Assembly: GCA_037039685.1 (NCBI GenBank)
Contig: JAWNGF010000001.1
Span: 1,302,001 to 1,366,000 of the forward strand
DNA length: 64,000 nucleotides
Direction: 5' to 3'
Source: Ceratobasidium sp. AG-K
Taxonomy: Eukaryota; Basidiomycota; Agaricomycetes; Cantharellales; Ceratobasidiaceae
The notes under the pieces are model-generated. The model saw only the letters and a list, made by a program, of their open reading frames with translations, did no database searches and was not told the DNA's origin. The translations under genes and the position numbers were made by a program. Numbering within the stretch: position 1 is the stretch's first letter; each line of letters opens with the position of its first letter. Shown piece by piece: positions 10,829 to 24,701 of this stretch.

Positions 10829-13106
10829 ATGTCGAACTGTAAGTGATTTAATACGTTGGGTCACAACATGTGTCGTAACGTTTGTTGATGTACCTTCCCC
10901 TACCTTTCCGTTATCTTATGACAGCCGAATCCCAACCGCTACTAGCCAACGGTCAAAGCAATGGCAACGGCAATGGCCACTCTCGTCACTCCTCATTCAT
11001 CCAAAAGATATCAGAGATCATCACTGCCGATGGAGAGCCAGGATGGATCCATTCGACCAAGTTTCTCCTGTTGTCCTCGTGGTTCAACCTACTGCTAGTT
11101 TTCGTCCCTCTTTCGATAATAGCCGAAAAACTTGACTGGGATGCTGGGCTCAGATTCGCCTTCAGCTTTATCGGGATCGTCCCCCTGGCAAAGGTTAGTT
11201 GTCTTTGTGTCATGTCGACCAACACTTACACAATTTATCCTACAGCTACTAGGTGAGGCTACCGAACAACTATCCATGCCCCTTGGGCAGACGCTCGGCG
11301 GCCTTCTCAATGCATCATTCGGTAATGCGGTATGTCGTGTCACATCGTCATGGTCCGGTGATCGGTACTGAGCTGGTTCGGCACTTGTGGGTTTAGGTCG
11401 AAATCATTGTGGGAGTTGCAGCACTGCTCAAGGGTGAGTAAGGTCGGGCAGAGAGACGCCCGATTTATATACCTGCGGGTTTCATAACCTTTGTCACTGA
11501 CACGCTGCATTACGTACAGGCGAGTTGAGGATTGTCCAGACTTCCGTAAGTTTCTTTCGTATAATTAGCACTGGATACGGGATCATCAGGTTAACCATGT
11601 GCTGTGGCGATGTTAGATGCTTGGATCTGTGCTCTCGAATCTATTGCTTGTTCTCGGCATGTCCTTCTTAGCGGGTAAGCGCCTGCGAGTCTATCGGGGA
11701 GTGCCCTAATGCCCGAGATTGACGCGATCCTCCAGGCGGCCTTTGCTTCCATGAGCAGAACTTCCAGGTCACGGCAGCTCAAACGTAAGTTGATCGTCGA
11801 TTTGAGCGATGCACATGGTTAACGCTTGTTTCTTCTCAGGGGCGCATCGGTAAGCGCTCGCGAGCGGTTTAGAATACTAGAATGCTAATTGATTGGTCTA
11901 GCTCATGACCTTGGCATGCATCAGTACGTCATCTGTCCTGCATCTAGTCTTTGTTACTGACGAGTTGGGATAGCTCTCGTCATCCCTGCCGCGTACCATT
12001 CAAACCAACAACATCCTTCGAAGCCTCTGGCTGTTGAAGATGCGCTCGCTGGGTTGATGGGAACCGATGCTCCGGGTGGCAACGAGCTTTCTCGTGAAGG
12101 GTTGCTGCTCATCTCTCGCGGCACTGCCATTATTCTATTGATCGTCTACATCAGCTACTTGGTATTCCAGGTTGGTTGCTTAACCCGTTTGAATCATACT
12201 GTGTCTGACAAGCCAACAGCTCAAGACACACACAGACCTTTTCGCCAGCGCAGACAGCGAGGAAGAGGAACATGCTAACATGAGTGTTGTCAGCGCTAGC
12301 TTCTGGTTTGTAGATTCGAATCGCTAGTCGAGTGATTTGCTGATTAGATTTGTCCCACAGGCTGCTTGCCGTTACTTTGCTCACGTCATTTACGGCTGAC
12401 GTTTGTAAGTAGAAGGATCCGAGTCTAGTTGATAAATGCTAACGTACTCTGGTAGTGGTTGGGTCGATTGAAGAAACCGCTGAGAAGTACCATATCCCGA
12501 AGACCTTTATTGGTCTTATCCTTCTTCCCCTTGTGGTATGTTTTTGCTCATTGAAATGTTTACACACACTCACGATCTTTTATAGGCCAACGCAGCAGAG
12601 CATGTCACGTCCGTTTGGATGGCAATGAAGGGCAAGCTTGAGCTGACGATCGGAATCAGCGTTGGCAGCTCGATTGTATGTTTCCGTCTATCTCTCCAAC
12701 TTCACCAAACTAACGCGAAGGATCTTTCAGCAAATTGCGGCATTTGTTGTCCGTGAGTATTTTTATTCTTGTCGCCTTATGCCTAGGCTAACCAATTGAC
12801 TACTCAGCCCTCCTCGTTATCATTTCGTGGATCATTGGCAAAGACTTGACTCTCTACTTCGCCGATTTTGAGGTGCGTTGTTTTGAGCTCAGTGACCAAG
12901 CAACGCCACTTACACTACCTACAGACCGTCTCTCTTTTCGTCAGCGTCATCCTCGTCAACTTGCTGATCATGGACGGGAAATCAAACTACATGGAGGGCT
13001 TGATGCTCTGCGCGTTGTATATTGTCATCGCCATTGCGTGTAAGTGCGATTTTACCATTGTCATCTGGACGCGGTTCTGACTTGAGCGGCAGTCTGGGTC
13101 TCGTAA
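10829..13106 (+). CDS. VCX1: Vacuolar Ca2+/H+ exchanger (CAX family)
   Basis: Uses the vacuolar proton gradient to import cytosolic Ca2+ into the vacuole. The first exon is tiny (MSN plus one base), then SESQPLLANGQSNGNGNGHS, a hydrophilic cytosolic N-terminus. The two signature CAX repeats are present: FGNAVEIIVGVAALLKGELR in the first half and LVANAAEHVTSVWMAMKGK in the second, each with the Ca2+-coordinating Asn/Glu. An acidic loop (SADSEEEEHANMS) separates the halves, and about eleven hydrophobic segments can be counted. The end is YIVIAIAFWVS followed by TAA at 13104-13106. There are many short exons, among them a 10-nt exon at 11840-11849 that encodes part of the TGAS junction. Length is close to 400 aa, usual for the family. 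Confidence 0.93.
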
Positions 13107-13499
13107 ATAAACACTTGGGTGCAGTGCACCACTCCGGCAATCGACCAATTGAAGTACCTTGATCTCGTTCTTTTTTCCCTTCAAATACCACTATACTACT
13201 TATTTCGGAGATACACGTCACTCTCTTCAGCCTCCTTGCCCCTTGTCATTATCTTCTATGTTCGTTCCCTCTTATCGTCTCTTCGATTCATCTATTTTCC
13301 GCCCGAAAATGTATTCTTCGTATTGACATGCAATGGACCTAACCGCAATATTCACTAAGACGTGACTATGATGAACTGTGGTCGGACATAACGGATCTGG
13401 AGCTTATGAAGTCGGCTTGAAAAGAGCATATGTCTTCTCGCGGAATTCAAATATACTGTGCGTCCAGTTTCGTCCCACCACCTCTCAAGCACTTGGGTC
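13107..13499. other. Intergenic region, CAX to FAH-family gene
   Basis: About 390 bp, T-rich in the first half, consistent with a CAX 3' UTR plus a compact promoter. No other feature seen. Confidence 0.5.
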
Positions 13500-14567
13500 A
13501 TGGCACAGTATATTACTCGTGGAAAAAAGGTGTGACTTGTGGTCCCTGGGAGCTTGCAATACCTAATTTGAGGTATACCCGATAGATTGTTGCAATCGGA
13601 CGCAACTATCTGGAGCATATAAAGGAACTCGGAAACACTGTTCCTCCCGAACCGTTCTTTTTCCTCAAACCTACAACAAGCTACTTGACGGGAAGACAAT
13701 TCGAGGTCCCGAAAGGGGTTTTGGTGCATCATGAGAGTGAGTCCCATTACACACGGAGTGGCCATGCCTGATCCGGATCACAGTTGAACTGGGAGTTGTG
13801 ATTGGCAAGACGGGACGAGACATTTCCGAGTCTCAGGCGGACTCGCATGTCGCTGGGTACAGTGCGTACTGTCACACATTTAACCATTTCTTGTATCTGA
13901 ACTTGTATCGGCACATATCTAGCCCTCTCGATCGACATGACTGCGCGGAACATGCAAGATGCTGTAAAGAAAAAGGGGCTGCCTTGGACTGCGGCCAAGG
14001 GGTTCGACACATTCACCCCTACTAGGTGAGCCAGTCGTCGAAGATCCGATTGCTCTAGTACGAATATAACTCGTTGACTGCAGCCCGTTTATCCCACGGG
14101 ATAAGATTTCTGACCCATATAACCTGAATCTCTGGCTAAAAGTAGCGTTTACGTTTGGAGTTATTAGTCTGAGCGCTGACTGGCTAATCACTTAGATCAA
14201 TGGAGAGTTCAAGCAAAATGGGTCTACTAAGGATATGATGAACCGGATCCCACGCCTTATTCAACATGTATCTTCGATTATGACACTCGAGGTGGGTCGC
14301 GCACATTGGTAAATACATGATCTGTAGGCTCACTGGTGGAGTGCATTTTAGGAAGGGGATTTAATCCTAACTGGTGAGCGCCCTGCATGCGTCTGTTTCA
14401 ACGAGTTGAACTGATGGGTGTATCAAGGAACCCCTCATGGAGTTGGACCGGTCCAGGTTGGTGACAAGATAACCGCTGGACTCGCTATTCCGGATCAGCC
14501 AGGCTTATTGGCGTCGCTTGAGCTCGAAGCCGTGGCCCGCGAAGGCGGGTATGCATTCAAGGAATGA
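13500..14567 (+). CDS. Fumarylacetoacetate hydrolase family protein (FAHD1-like acylpyruvase)
   Basis: Predicted metal-dependent hydrolase or decarboxylase acting on acylpyruvates or oxaloacetate, probably mitochondrial as for FAHD1. Exon 1 is MAQYITRGKK (13500-13529), then from 13586 IVAIGRNYLEHIKELG. The metal-binding acidic residues of the family appear in the HHEIELGVVIGK block, and the ALSIDMTARNMQ-type segment follows as LSIDMTARNMQD. Later segments are KGFDTFTPTSPFIP, LNLWLKINGEFKQNGST and SIMTLEEGDLILTGTPHGVG. Every junction joins in frame to TGA at 14565-14567, for roughly 240 aa, the usual size of FAHD1 proteins. It converges on the SAPS gene with fewer than 80 bp between stops. Confidence 0.92.
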
Positions 14568-14645
14568 GCCGTAAAAACACCCATATATGTTGGTTCACAG
14601 AATACAGAAATGGTATAAGCACTTGAAAGAATACAGAGCTAATAT

Positions 14646-17600
14646 CTATCGAGACATAATATCCGAAGTCATCGCGTCTGCCACTGCATCGGATGTCGCC
14701 TTGTTTGTACTTGAGTCTTTGCCTTCAGTAGAAGTGGATGCTTCGGTGGTTGGCCAAACCGAGTTCCAACTATCCTCTTGCTCTGGCTTGTCAATTGTTT
14801 CAAAGCTCGAGGACAGAGATAGCCGCCTCGAGGCCTTGGGAGTGGTTGGTTCCTCCATGGCGTCGTTAACAGCTGCAGCAATATCCCCGCCGAGCTGGTC
14901 GGAGGTGACGGGCCTGAACCCGTCGAAAGAGTCGTCGAATGATGCCGAGGAATTGGCTGTTGATGCCTGGAAATCCCCAAAGCCGTCGTCGTCGTCTCCC
15001 AGGTCAAAGCTCGGTGCAAGGGTTGATCTTGAAGCTGCAGTGTCGGCAAATGGCCCCCAAGAGACATCATCCTGGATCAATCGTAAGTTCAGTTGCCTTT
15101 GGATAAATGCCCAAGCCTACATCGCCGTCATCGCCATTGAACATGGTCGAAAACTGAGACACGGATGTAACCGGTTCGAACGACGTCTATGACACACGGC
15201 TTGGTACTTGGGAGTGCATGGGGTTACGCAAAATATACGTACCTCAAATGGGTCCTGTGAAGTTCTCCCAGCTGCAGTATGAGCGGCATTGAGATCAAAA
15301 TCTCCTGATGCGGGATGAGTCGAAACCCACGCAGGGTCGATATCATCGTCTTCATCTGAAGAAGATCCTGACTCAAACTGGCTTGAGTTGGTTTGCTCGG
15401 ACATGAACTAAGAAATCGCAAGTCAGAACCAAAAGCCTTTCATGTGCTATTAGTGGAACTGAAGCCCACCTGGTCTGGCTCGCTCGGCGTCAACGTATTA
15501 TCTGGCACGGCTGGACCGAAGTCTGCTCCACCCTTGACTTCGGGGGGAACAAGACCTGCTCCTCGCCCGACCGTTGTCTCCAAACGCGGACTCGGTGTAT
15601 CACCGAACCGGTTTGCAGCAAGACCACCCATCGGGGCACCTCGCCCCAAACCCATGCCACCAGCTGAAACAGCGGGTTTACCACCACCCAGCTGGCTTGT
15701 GTCACGTTCTTTCGTCTCTTTGTACTGTCCAGCCACAAAGTTGTCCCAGTCGGGCTGGGGAACGTAAGGCGAGAGAGCTTCGAGTAGGCTGTGCGGATAA
15801 TGTTCCAGTGCCGCAACTATATCGTCCGAAATCAGGATCAAGTGACCCATGTAACCAAGGCGGAGCCCCTTTTGCTGACTGCTAATTCATTTTTAGTGAC
15901 CAATGATATGGGCACAGGAAGATACCCACGCTACTACATCGTTGCGTCTTGATCCTTCGAGGATTCGGTGCACAAGCCTAGCATCTCTAAACATCCCAAT
16001 TGTTACTCGACGGCTCAGCTCGTTGTCAACTCTCCCCGTCAAGATCTGGTGCAACATGTCGTAAACGGCATTGTGTAGAAAGTTATTCCAAGGAAATTCG
16101 AAGAAGAAGTCCTGGTAGCGCAATCATGAGTGAGCTACGCGCAAGCCCGGGCATAATGCTCACCAGTATCGTAGAAACTATCTTTAAGTCGATCATTTGT
16201 TGCTTCAGAATATCCCCTGATGGTTCAAATGCGCTTCGATCTACGATGGGACCATAGTGTTCTGCGACCGGACTATGGCGAACGGTACTCGTATTGGAAC
16301 TCGAAGGTTCAGTTCCCGAAGTGCTAACGTCTGATGGCCCAACAATCGACTCGGGGTCAGAGAATGGATCCGCCTCTGCCAAATGGTCTGGCGCAGAGTC
16401 AGTGGAAGCACCTGACGCGGGCATGACCGTGTTTGAGGAAGAAGTCTGGTTGGAAGTACTTTTCGTTGACCCTCTTGAAGATGCCAAATCCTCTGCTTGC
16501 AGGTCATCGAGGTCGGCGTGCTCATCGTCGACGCTGACACCGTCCTCGGATGTTAGGGAGCTGCAGTCGGTTGACGCAGAGGAAACTGGGAGCTCTTTAG
16601 GGTCTTGCACGGTATCGGAATCCATCGACTGGTCCATCATAGTTTCGCTGCTGACGTTCGGATCGATTACTCTAGCAAGTTGTTCGAGGGCGTCCAAACC
16701 GCCCATCAGTCGCCCGTGTTCATCGTAACTCGGCCCAAAGCCACGCCGCCGATTTAGGAGGGACATGTTTGAGCAGTGGAGTAGTTCAGCATAGAGCTCG
16801 ATAATGCGGAACCGCTCGAGTGTGAGGGGGACGAGAGGACCAACTGACGTTGGTACATAGTCATTCTGAAGTCATAAAGTTAGTGAGTTATTTTATGGGG
16901 ATATACAGCAACGCACCAGCGAACGCGGCCTTCGAAGGAGCTCCTGGAAATCTGGCAATCGCTTCGCCAAGATCCTTAAAAACCTACCAAGATGCACGAT
17001 TCCAAGGTGATCAACCATATCCGCCATACCGCGTTCCAACCTGTCGCGCTCTTCCTGAATGCGCTGGGCGCTATCCATATCGGCTCCAAGCTCGTGCATC
17101 TCGTCCAGATGCTGCTGCTGGATCTGCATCAATCGGTTTCGTAGAGTGTGGAACAAGTATGGCTCAAAGTAGTCTGAGTTGTTCTTGCGGATGAGTTCGA
17201 CGAAGATAGATACTACATGTGTGAGAGAGGATGTCGCACTCTCAGCGTTCGGAAGCGCAGGCCGTTCGAATGGATCAGCATTAGAATCTGCTGGCAGTGT
17301 TGGAGATGAGGCACGGGGCCCCGAGTTATCGGGAGCGCCGGGTAAACCAGAAGGGACTGTAAGCGTTGTCTCCTTAGGTGTACTCTTCTGCTTTTCTTTG
17401 GCAGCTCGCAACACTTCTTCAACCGGTGGACCAAATGGAGTGTCGTCCAGCATGAACTTGACCAGTGTTTCCACAGTGTTAGCCGACGCCAATTCTCGCA
17501 CGAATCGATTGGTCACCGGGCCAGTTGGTCCAGTGTCATGGGGTCCATTGACGCTAAAGCTGCCTGGCGAAGGGGAAGCAACAGAAATGATGCCTTTGAG

Positions 17601-18527
17601 CAAATCGGCGACCACGAGATGGACACTGGGGGGATATCTCGGAGACAATCGATCCACGAGATTAGGGATAAAGTTCTGAGAGGACAACCACTAGTGGTAT
17701 CCCCGCGAGGGTTAGATATTGCCAACGTAATGAGGCGAAAGGTTAACTTACGTCCATCACCCCAATGTTTTCTGGGTTATCGTCCAGTTGTATAATTCGG
17801 AACAAAAGGTCCACAAAGGGGGGTGACTCGATATGCGCCAACATTCTGTTGACTACGTCTGGGATTGACTTGATAAATGCTAGCATCTAGTTGCGAAAGG
17901 TCACAGCAAAAGAGCGACCAATCAAACAAAGCTTAGAACATTTCATGAGCAGAGAAGCAGCAGCGGCCGCCTGGGCTAGCATACCTCTTCAGGCTTTTTC
18001 ATAAGGAATGTACCACTGATCTTGGAGAAATGCGACGCAACTGACGCCTTGGTCCTGAGTTCATCGGGCGGCATTGAGAGCACAGTATCCCAGAACGGGG
18101 CCAGGATCTGAGAGGAGTTCTCTGTGCATCGCTCGACGATACTCCATATCTCACAGCATAAAACCTCAGCTGAGACATAGGGATATCTGGCCGGAAGCGG
18201 CAGGTAAATCACACGCGAGTTAGGTCACACCACGTTGCTTACTTGAAACTACCGCGTCCCTCCGAGACAATTTCTCCGGTTACGTAGGCGAATAGGCGTT
18301 GCAGCACCTCTGGGTGTTGTAAATAGTCGATTAGTCGTGGGTTTTGTTGCTTGCATTCAGATAGAAGATCGTCGTGGTCCAGAACCGACTCGAGAGATAC
18401 CTCGTCTTGATTGAGTAAATTGTCTATATTATTGGCCCCGTGGAATCCGAAACTGGCGGACAGCCGCTCAACGAAGGCCCTTCTCAACACTTCTTTTGAT
18501 TTTTACTCACCGCCAGAACATAGACAT
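14646..18527 (-). CDS. SIT4 phosphatase-associated protein (SAPS family)
   Basis: SAPS proteins are regulatory subunits of the PP6/Sit4 phosphatase, acting in growth control and the G1/S transition. The first exon is MSMFWR (ATG at 18527-18525); it joins to FGFHGANNIDNLLNQDEVSL, the diagnostic SAPS N-terminus. The helical-repeat core continues through LLSECKQQNPRLIDYLQHP, FVNRFVRELASANTVETLVK and HLGRFLRILAKRLP. A long acidic, Ser-rich tail follows (residues roughly 600 onward) and contains DEDDDIDPAWVSTHPASG and DDDDGFGDFQASTANSS; it ends in MTSDIMSR with the stop at 14646. About a dozen introns interrupt it. It corresponds to the yeast Sap155/Sap185/Sap190 group, but the individual orthologue cannot be assigned from sequence alone. 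Its neighbour Gtr1 is also a TORC1-linked regulator, which may be chance. Confidence 0.9.
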
Positions 18528-18828
18528 GTTGGATTACCAAATATTATAAAGGTAGGGAGGTTCAGGTGCGAGAGAAGAAGGAAAGGGGAAGGTGGCTCAA
18601 GGGCGTGCACGGTGAGCCCGACGTAGGCTTCTCGGCTTTGCAGTGTCGCCGCCAATTGCAAGACACGCGAGCGGCTCTGATTAGTACACTTACGTAATCA
18701 CGGCGGTTAGCACGTGAGCGAGTGAGCTCCAGGCGTTGACGCCATTCATTTATCGTAATTTCGTGATCCCGACGGACTGATATGTACAACAAGCACATGA
18801 AAGCTATGAAGAATACACTCGAGAAATT
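18528..18828. other. Spacer between GTR1 3' end and SAPS start
   Basis: About 300 bp serving as the SAPS promoter (minus strand). It carries CACGTG at 18711-18716. No gene seen. Confidence 0.5.
18711..18716. promoter_or_regulatory. CACGTG E-box upstream of SAPS gene
   Basis: Palindromic hexamer about 185 bp upstream of the SAPS start codon. It is the most distant member of the promoter CACGTG set in this window. Confidence 0.35.
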
Positions 18829-20185
18829 TCACGCAGGAGATGCAGGTAGGGACGGGAAACGACCAGCTTGGAGTTCATTAAACTTGCTTCGGGCGAGCCT
18901 TACATTAAGCTTTAGCAAAGACGGCTCTGTTGTGATCTAGGCTCAGACAATATGCAACCACGGACTTTAGTTCGTACGTACGGATATTTGGGTGCGATGT
19001 TATGACCATCACGTAGGTGTTCGGGGTTAGAACATCCAGCAGGCATGCAAACTGCGGGAATCGCATTTCTAGCGAGTGGAATTGCTCCTGCAATTTACTA
19101 CCAGCACCATATTAGCAACGTCATAGAACGTTCATAAGACCGCTTCGTACCCGCAAGACAATTTGAAAGCTTTTATAAGCTCACTGATCTTTTCGAACCG
19201 CTCTGGGTTGATCGGGTCCTCAGCAGAATCGGAAATCTCTCCACCCTGTTCTCCAAACTCTCCACTCTGCCCACTGCGGGCGATGATAAGGAAAGTGGTG
19301 CGCTCAAAGAGAACAACCTCTGTCGCGTCACAGATGGTACAAAACATACTTAAATGCCGGGCTAATAGGTTTGCGTTGGGAATGAGAGTATGGACGATAC
19401 GAGACCACGCCTAAGTAAAGATACCCTGTTAATAATGTACCAGACCACGCCACCTTACATACCCGATAAAGACTCTGGTCCCAGATGCTAGTTCCAAAGC
19501 ATCGCAGAGAGGTATCGCCCATGATTGGCTTTGAGCGAGTCTCTAATTCTCGAACCTTGCGACTATAGGCTTCATCCTTTTCCTTTTTGCCTCCAGAAAT
19601 AAGATCCATCTTATTAATGAGGACAAAGATCCTGGCTTCGGGGCTTCGAGACCGGCAGTTGTCCAGGATATGGTAAAAGTATTCAAAATCCTTCTCCTTC
19701 TCCTTGATGACCGCATCAGTTGGTTGTCGGGTCTCGATTTCAATGTCGAAAACATAGATCAGTACTGCAACATCGTTAAATATGGTTTGCCGTTGGGAAG
19801 AGAGATAAGAGTCAAAGAAGTTGTCTTGACCACCACAGTCCCAGAGGTTCAGCATCAAGTCGCCCAGAAAGCGCATGTGGTTCTGCTCGACGTCGATTGT
19901 TGCTCCTAAGCGGGAAGTTGCAGAGGCGGTGTTATTCGAACTAGTAAGCTGTATGAAGGGTGAATCAACCCGTGCCTTGGTGGAGGCAACTTACAAGATG
20001 ACGGATCTCATGGAGGTCTTTCCGCTCCTATGGCGTAGTTGGGAACGTTAGGTTGAACTGCGGTGACTATGAGTCGTGACCTACCCAGACTTGCCCATGA
20101 GGAGCACCTAAAAAGTGCATTGTGAGAAGGAATGCACAGAAATAGGGTGGGGATGAATCACCTTCTTCTTGTTCGTGACAGCCAT
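18829..20185 (-). CDS. GTR1: Rag-family GTPase Gtr1 (RagA/B orthologue)
   Basis: Small GTPase that, with Gtr2, signals amino-acid sufficiency to TORC1 at the vacuole. The start is MAVTNKKKVLLMGKSGSGKT (ATG 20185-20183), which includes the P-loop GKSGSGKTS. The switch II region is LWDCGGQDNF and the guanine-specificity motif is NKMD in FVLINKMDLISGG. The C-terminal roadblock-like half contains HLSMFCTICDATEVVLFER, IKAFKLSC, FPQFACLLDVLTPNTYVMVI and LLKLNVRLARSKFNELQAG. I place the last junction at ATC-C/GTACGT joined to CACAACAG/AG-CCG. That restores the RagA-like ending and gives a TGA at 18831-18829, beyond the first apparent stop at 18905. Divergent from MED16, sharing 181 bp. Confidence 0.92.
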
Positions 20186-20366
20186 GATATTGATGTTTGA
20201 GTTGAAAGGTTCAGACGTCAAGGACGTTTACCTTAGAAGGCCCACCCACACGTGACCAGTCCCTTCAGCTGTCTATTTACACTTGTTACTCACGACCTCG
20301 ACTTTCTCTATCAGCTTGCTGAATTAATACTTTTCGGGACCTTGAAGCACGCAGCGCGAATCAATC
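20186..20366. promoter_or_regulatory. Shared divergent promoter, GTR1 / MED16, with CACGTG
   Basis: 181 bp between the two start codons. CACGTG at 20249-20254 lies 64 bp from the GTR1 ATG and 113 bp from the MED16 ATG, so one site could serve both genes. Confidence 0.45.
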
Positions 20367-23300
20367 ATGCCTCATACACGCGGACCTGTGCCTTCGCCTC
20401 CCAAAGGACCAAACCTCGAGAACATTGCTTGGGAAGACATGAAACTCATAACAGACGGAAGCCAAGCCCGGTAGGCGTTTCTTGAACACAATTATGTATG
20501 GATATTCACCTCTCCTGCCTCAATAGCCCATTTGCATGGAGCACACATAACCTATTGTTTCTCCCTGACCCGACTTCACCTGCGATACATGCGAAACATC
20601 TTCCTCCTGCTGCACAAAAGTCACGAGCGCCTGATGTACTGTCACATTCTCAATCTTATCCGTTGCGGTTTACATTAAATCCGCCCGCGCCTATTCTGGA
20701 AATGCCCCACTCTTATGCACCCGCAACTATATTGACCCTTTCGCCTAAAAGCAAGTATCTCTATGCGTTCTTCCCTCCGGCTCAGTCGCTTGTCCCCACT
20801 GGTGGTTTAGCCTGCGTCTGGGAAGCTGAAGGATCACTTGATGCTTGGATTGTCAAAGACTTCTGGCACTTTCCTGCAGAAGCTGGAGTTGTGACCATGC
20901 GGTGGCTGGGTGAAGAGCGAGAGGTGTGTGCAATTAGATACTCGAGCCTATTATTCGCGGATCTCTGACGTAAATGATCATAGTGGTATGCTCAATCCGG
21001 CCCTGTGCTTCGTGCGTCTCGGTACCCCCACATGGGACCTAAATTGCACTATGGACACCCAGCGTTCCTGGCCGTTACTCGAGATCATAATATTCACCTA
21101 TATTATCAATCATATCCCCCAGTAGCCGATATCTCGCAGACCAACAGCTTGCACCATTTTTTTACGTCTTTAAGTGCCAGCCTACTTAGCCCCACTGCTG
21201 CACTTCAAGGACAGTCTGAGCACGCTCCAAGTCACGACTCATCATTAGGCGGGAAACGCGTTTGTGACAAGGCTGCTATTAGCCTAGGCTACAATGGTGC
21301 GTGCTACATATACATCACTTATATCTCTCTTACCGAAACTTGGCGGCTTAGATTGGTCAGTCCTCGTTGCAACACGGTCCTCGTCCATACCCAGCCAATT
21401 CAAGGATAATACTATGTCTATGGCCTCAGTGATGAGCGACCTCTTACCCGACAATACCACGCCCGAAATCACCCCCACCGATTGGCTGCAAAGTGGCACG
21501 TGGGGAGAAGAGGATTTCATCGAGCTTTGTGAGCTTGAGATCGACCTCCTGTCAGAGGAACCATGTACGCCCCTTTGCTTCAAGTCGCACTTACCATAAC
21601 TGACTATTGAACGCCAGGCCTGGTAACTACGCCGCTACGCCCAATTCCCTACACCACAATACCACGAACCTTGTCTTACTCATTTATTGGTGACCTCTCA
21701 TCCGTTGGACCCTACGGGCTCAGCTCCATTTGACCCAGCAGAGATCCGTTGTTCGTACCAAGTTGTCGCGTCGTTCCTGGTCCAAAACGGTACGAGATTA
21801 TAGTAGGTCACTTGGCTACCTGTTAACTTCGCAACCATAGATGACTCCCGACCTCATTCCAAGTTAATATCTTGGCGTGTAAGTAAGCCAGGGAGTTTGC
21901 CCGAAAATCGTAGCTCTTCTCCGTCAAGGAACAAACCGAACGCTCAACAGACCTCCGATTGGGTAAGTGTACTTCCCGTGGTTGTGGTCCCTTTTAATGG
22001 ACTTCTCGATAGGGCTGTATCCAGAGTGCGCAACACACCCTTGAATCAACGGTAATCAGTGCTGCTCAGATATGGGACTCGGCGGGTCACATACTGTTAT
22101 GCAAGATCAATCAAACGCCCACCATTCACGCAACTCAGGAGGAATGTTTGTGCATCGGAGAAATATCAATAGTCTCAAGGTACGAAAGGTTGTCCACGCA
22201 TAGCCATGTTACTAATCTATGTGCGCACTGCTCAGTGTGAGCCTCGAAAATAACCAAGTGTTTGAGCCAGCCCCCGTCCTAAGACACCAAAATAAGCCGA
22301 CTAGGGAGTGTAAGTTCGCCTCATATCAGTAGAGTAAACCCCTACTTATCTTTCCCTCAGATCCTATGTCGATTGCCGCCTCGCCTCATCGAACGTTAGT
22401 TTGCACAACGTCGAGCACTCAACACAACACTGCGGTCTCTATTATGACAGCTCCCCGGTGGAAAATTTGGAGCGGTAAGCAGTCAATCCCCGTATTTTTT
22501 GCCCCGAGCTGACGCTCAAACACTTTAGCAAACCAACCAGGACATATGCGTATGATATCGTCTGCCATTGCGCTTCAACTAAGGCACACCTCTGGATCTG
22601 ATATGTCGGACGTTACACGTGCGCTTTGGGACATCGTTCCGACGGCCAACGCTGCTGAGGCTGCCGCTGCTCTTCATGCAATATTCAAAGAGACTTTTGT
22701 TCTTCTCGAAAGCCCGCTTGAGTTCGACGTTAGTCAGCCTTGGCTTACAGACTTTATTGGGGTGCTGCTTGTCATGTATCGGTATGTTTGTGCCTAACGC
22801 CACCTTGGGTCCCTTCAACAGGCAATGATTGCATCTAGGTGGAGCCCATTCAAAGAATTGCGTTCACGCTGGAAAACGGCATCCGAGATTTGCCAGCTAT
22901 ATGCATCGGTTCGTGCCCTCGATGATTCCCGGTCCGTAACCGAGGGCGGCTTGTATGACTTCAGTAAGTCAACTTATAGACCTCTCACACAAATGCTAGC
23001 TAACAGCTAGAATAGCGTCAAAGGGAATATGGGAGCTCATACAGCAGGCCAAATGGATAATTGAACACTGTGAAAGCCTGCTGCGTACTTTGGTCGAATG
23101 GGAGGGTCGTCAGTTCTCGGACGGCAAGTCAGGTTGCTTATTCAAGCAGCAGCACGGCTAACTCTTGCTTTCCAGAAACTCCTTCCGAACTCCTCATGGC
23201 GGTCCATCCATTTCCCCTGGATCTGTTCCTGCGAGGACTTACTCATATAAACCGACTCAAGGCAGCTACAGCAAATCTTAAAAAGACTGAGAACAATCAA

Positions 23301-23885
23301 ATAGCCATATTCTCTCTCAGCAAACTCATGGACGAAGCTGGGCTTGACTTTGCCTCGTTTACAACTGCACTTCAGAACGCTAAAGAGTTGGTTCGGACCT
23401 CAGGTAAGACTGGCTTAAGTATGTTGTGCGTCTCGACCTAGGCTGAGATCCCCAAAGACATTCCAAATTTTAAAGAGCACTTTCGGCAGTCATTATTCTC
23501 TCTGAAAATAACTGAACCACTATTTCCTCTGCTTCGCCAAGTTGCAACAGAATATACCCGGCCTCAAGTTCTTCATCGCGTCCGACTGTTTATCCCTCCC
23601 GATGACTTACTTGTATCACGAACTGTGGCGACTGCTGAAAGTGGAGTGCCAACCCCAGAAACGGATATAATCCGCAAGACAAAAATGCTTCACATCTCAT
23701 CAGGTAGCGTAGACACCAACACTAAAACTTGTGTTCGGTGCGGAGGAAGGACAAGCGCGACCCCAATGAACGATATTGGTAATGGCTGGCGGGTTTTCGA
23801 AAACGGATGGAGAAACCACTGTGTATGCGGTGGTCTATGGTCCCGACAAGCTGGCGGGGATCAACTTCTTGGTGCACGAAGTTAA
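20367..23885 (+). CDS. MED16: Mediator complex subunit 16 (Sin4)
   Basis: Tail-module subunit of the Mediator complex, linking activators to RNA polymerase II in the nucleus. Exon 1 (20367-20470) reads MPHTRGPVPSPPKGPNLENI and continues with AWEDMKLITDGSQAR; exon 2 starts PFAWSTHNLLFLPDP. The N-terminal half is beta-propeller-like (LTLSPKSKYLYAFFPP, GLACVWEAEGSLDAWI, LGYN). The C-terminal half is helical (SLFSLKITEPLFPLLRQV). The end is a Cys-rich block, CVRCGG followed by W-R-VF and WRNHCVCGGLW, the conserved Med16 C-terminal zinc-type motif. The stop is at 23885. There are more than a dozen introns, and small exons between 21600 and 22550 leave exact joins uncertain. The family call rests on overall architecture and the C-terminal motif. 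Confidence 0.85.
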
Positions 23886-23998
23886 TTGCTTTCAGATGTT
23901 TACACCGTTATACATTTATTTATCTCTGCTGATCTGTGATGTCAGTTCGAAACCGAGGTGCACCATGTATGATAGACTTACTTACCACAACGATATTT

Positions 23999-24701
<703 letters not shown>

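Noticed and set aside
18905..18960. Early stop for GTR1 at 18905
   Set aside because: A different acceptor (cacaacag) gives LLKLNVRLARSKFNELQ, the expected RagA-like C-terminus, ending at 18829.
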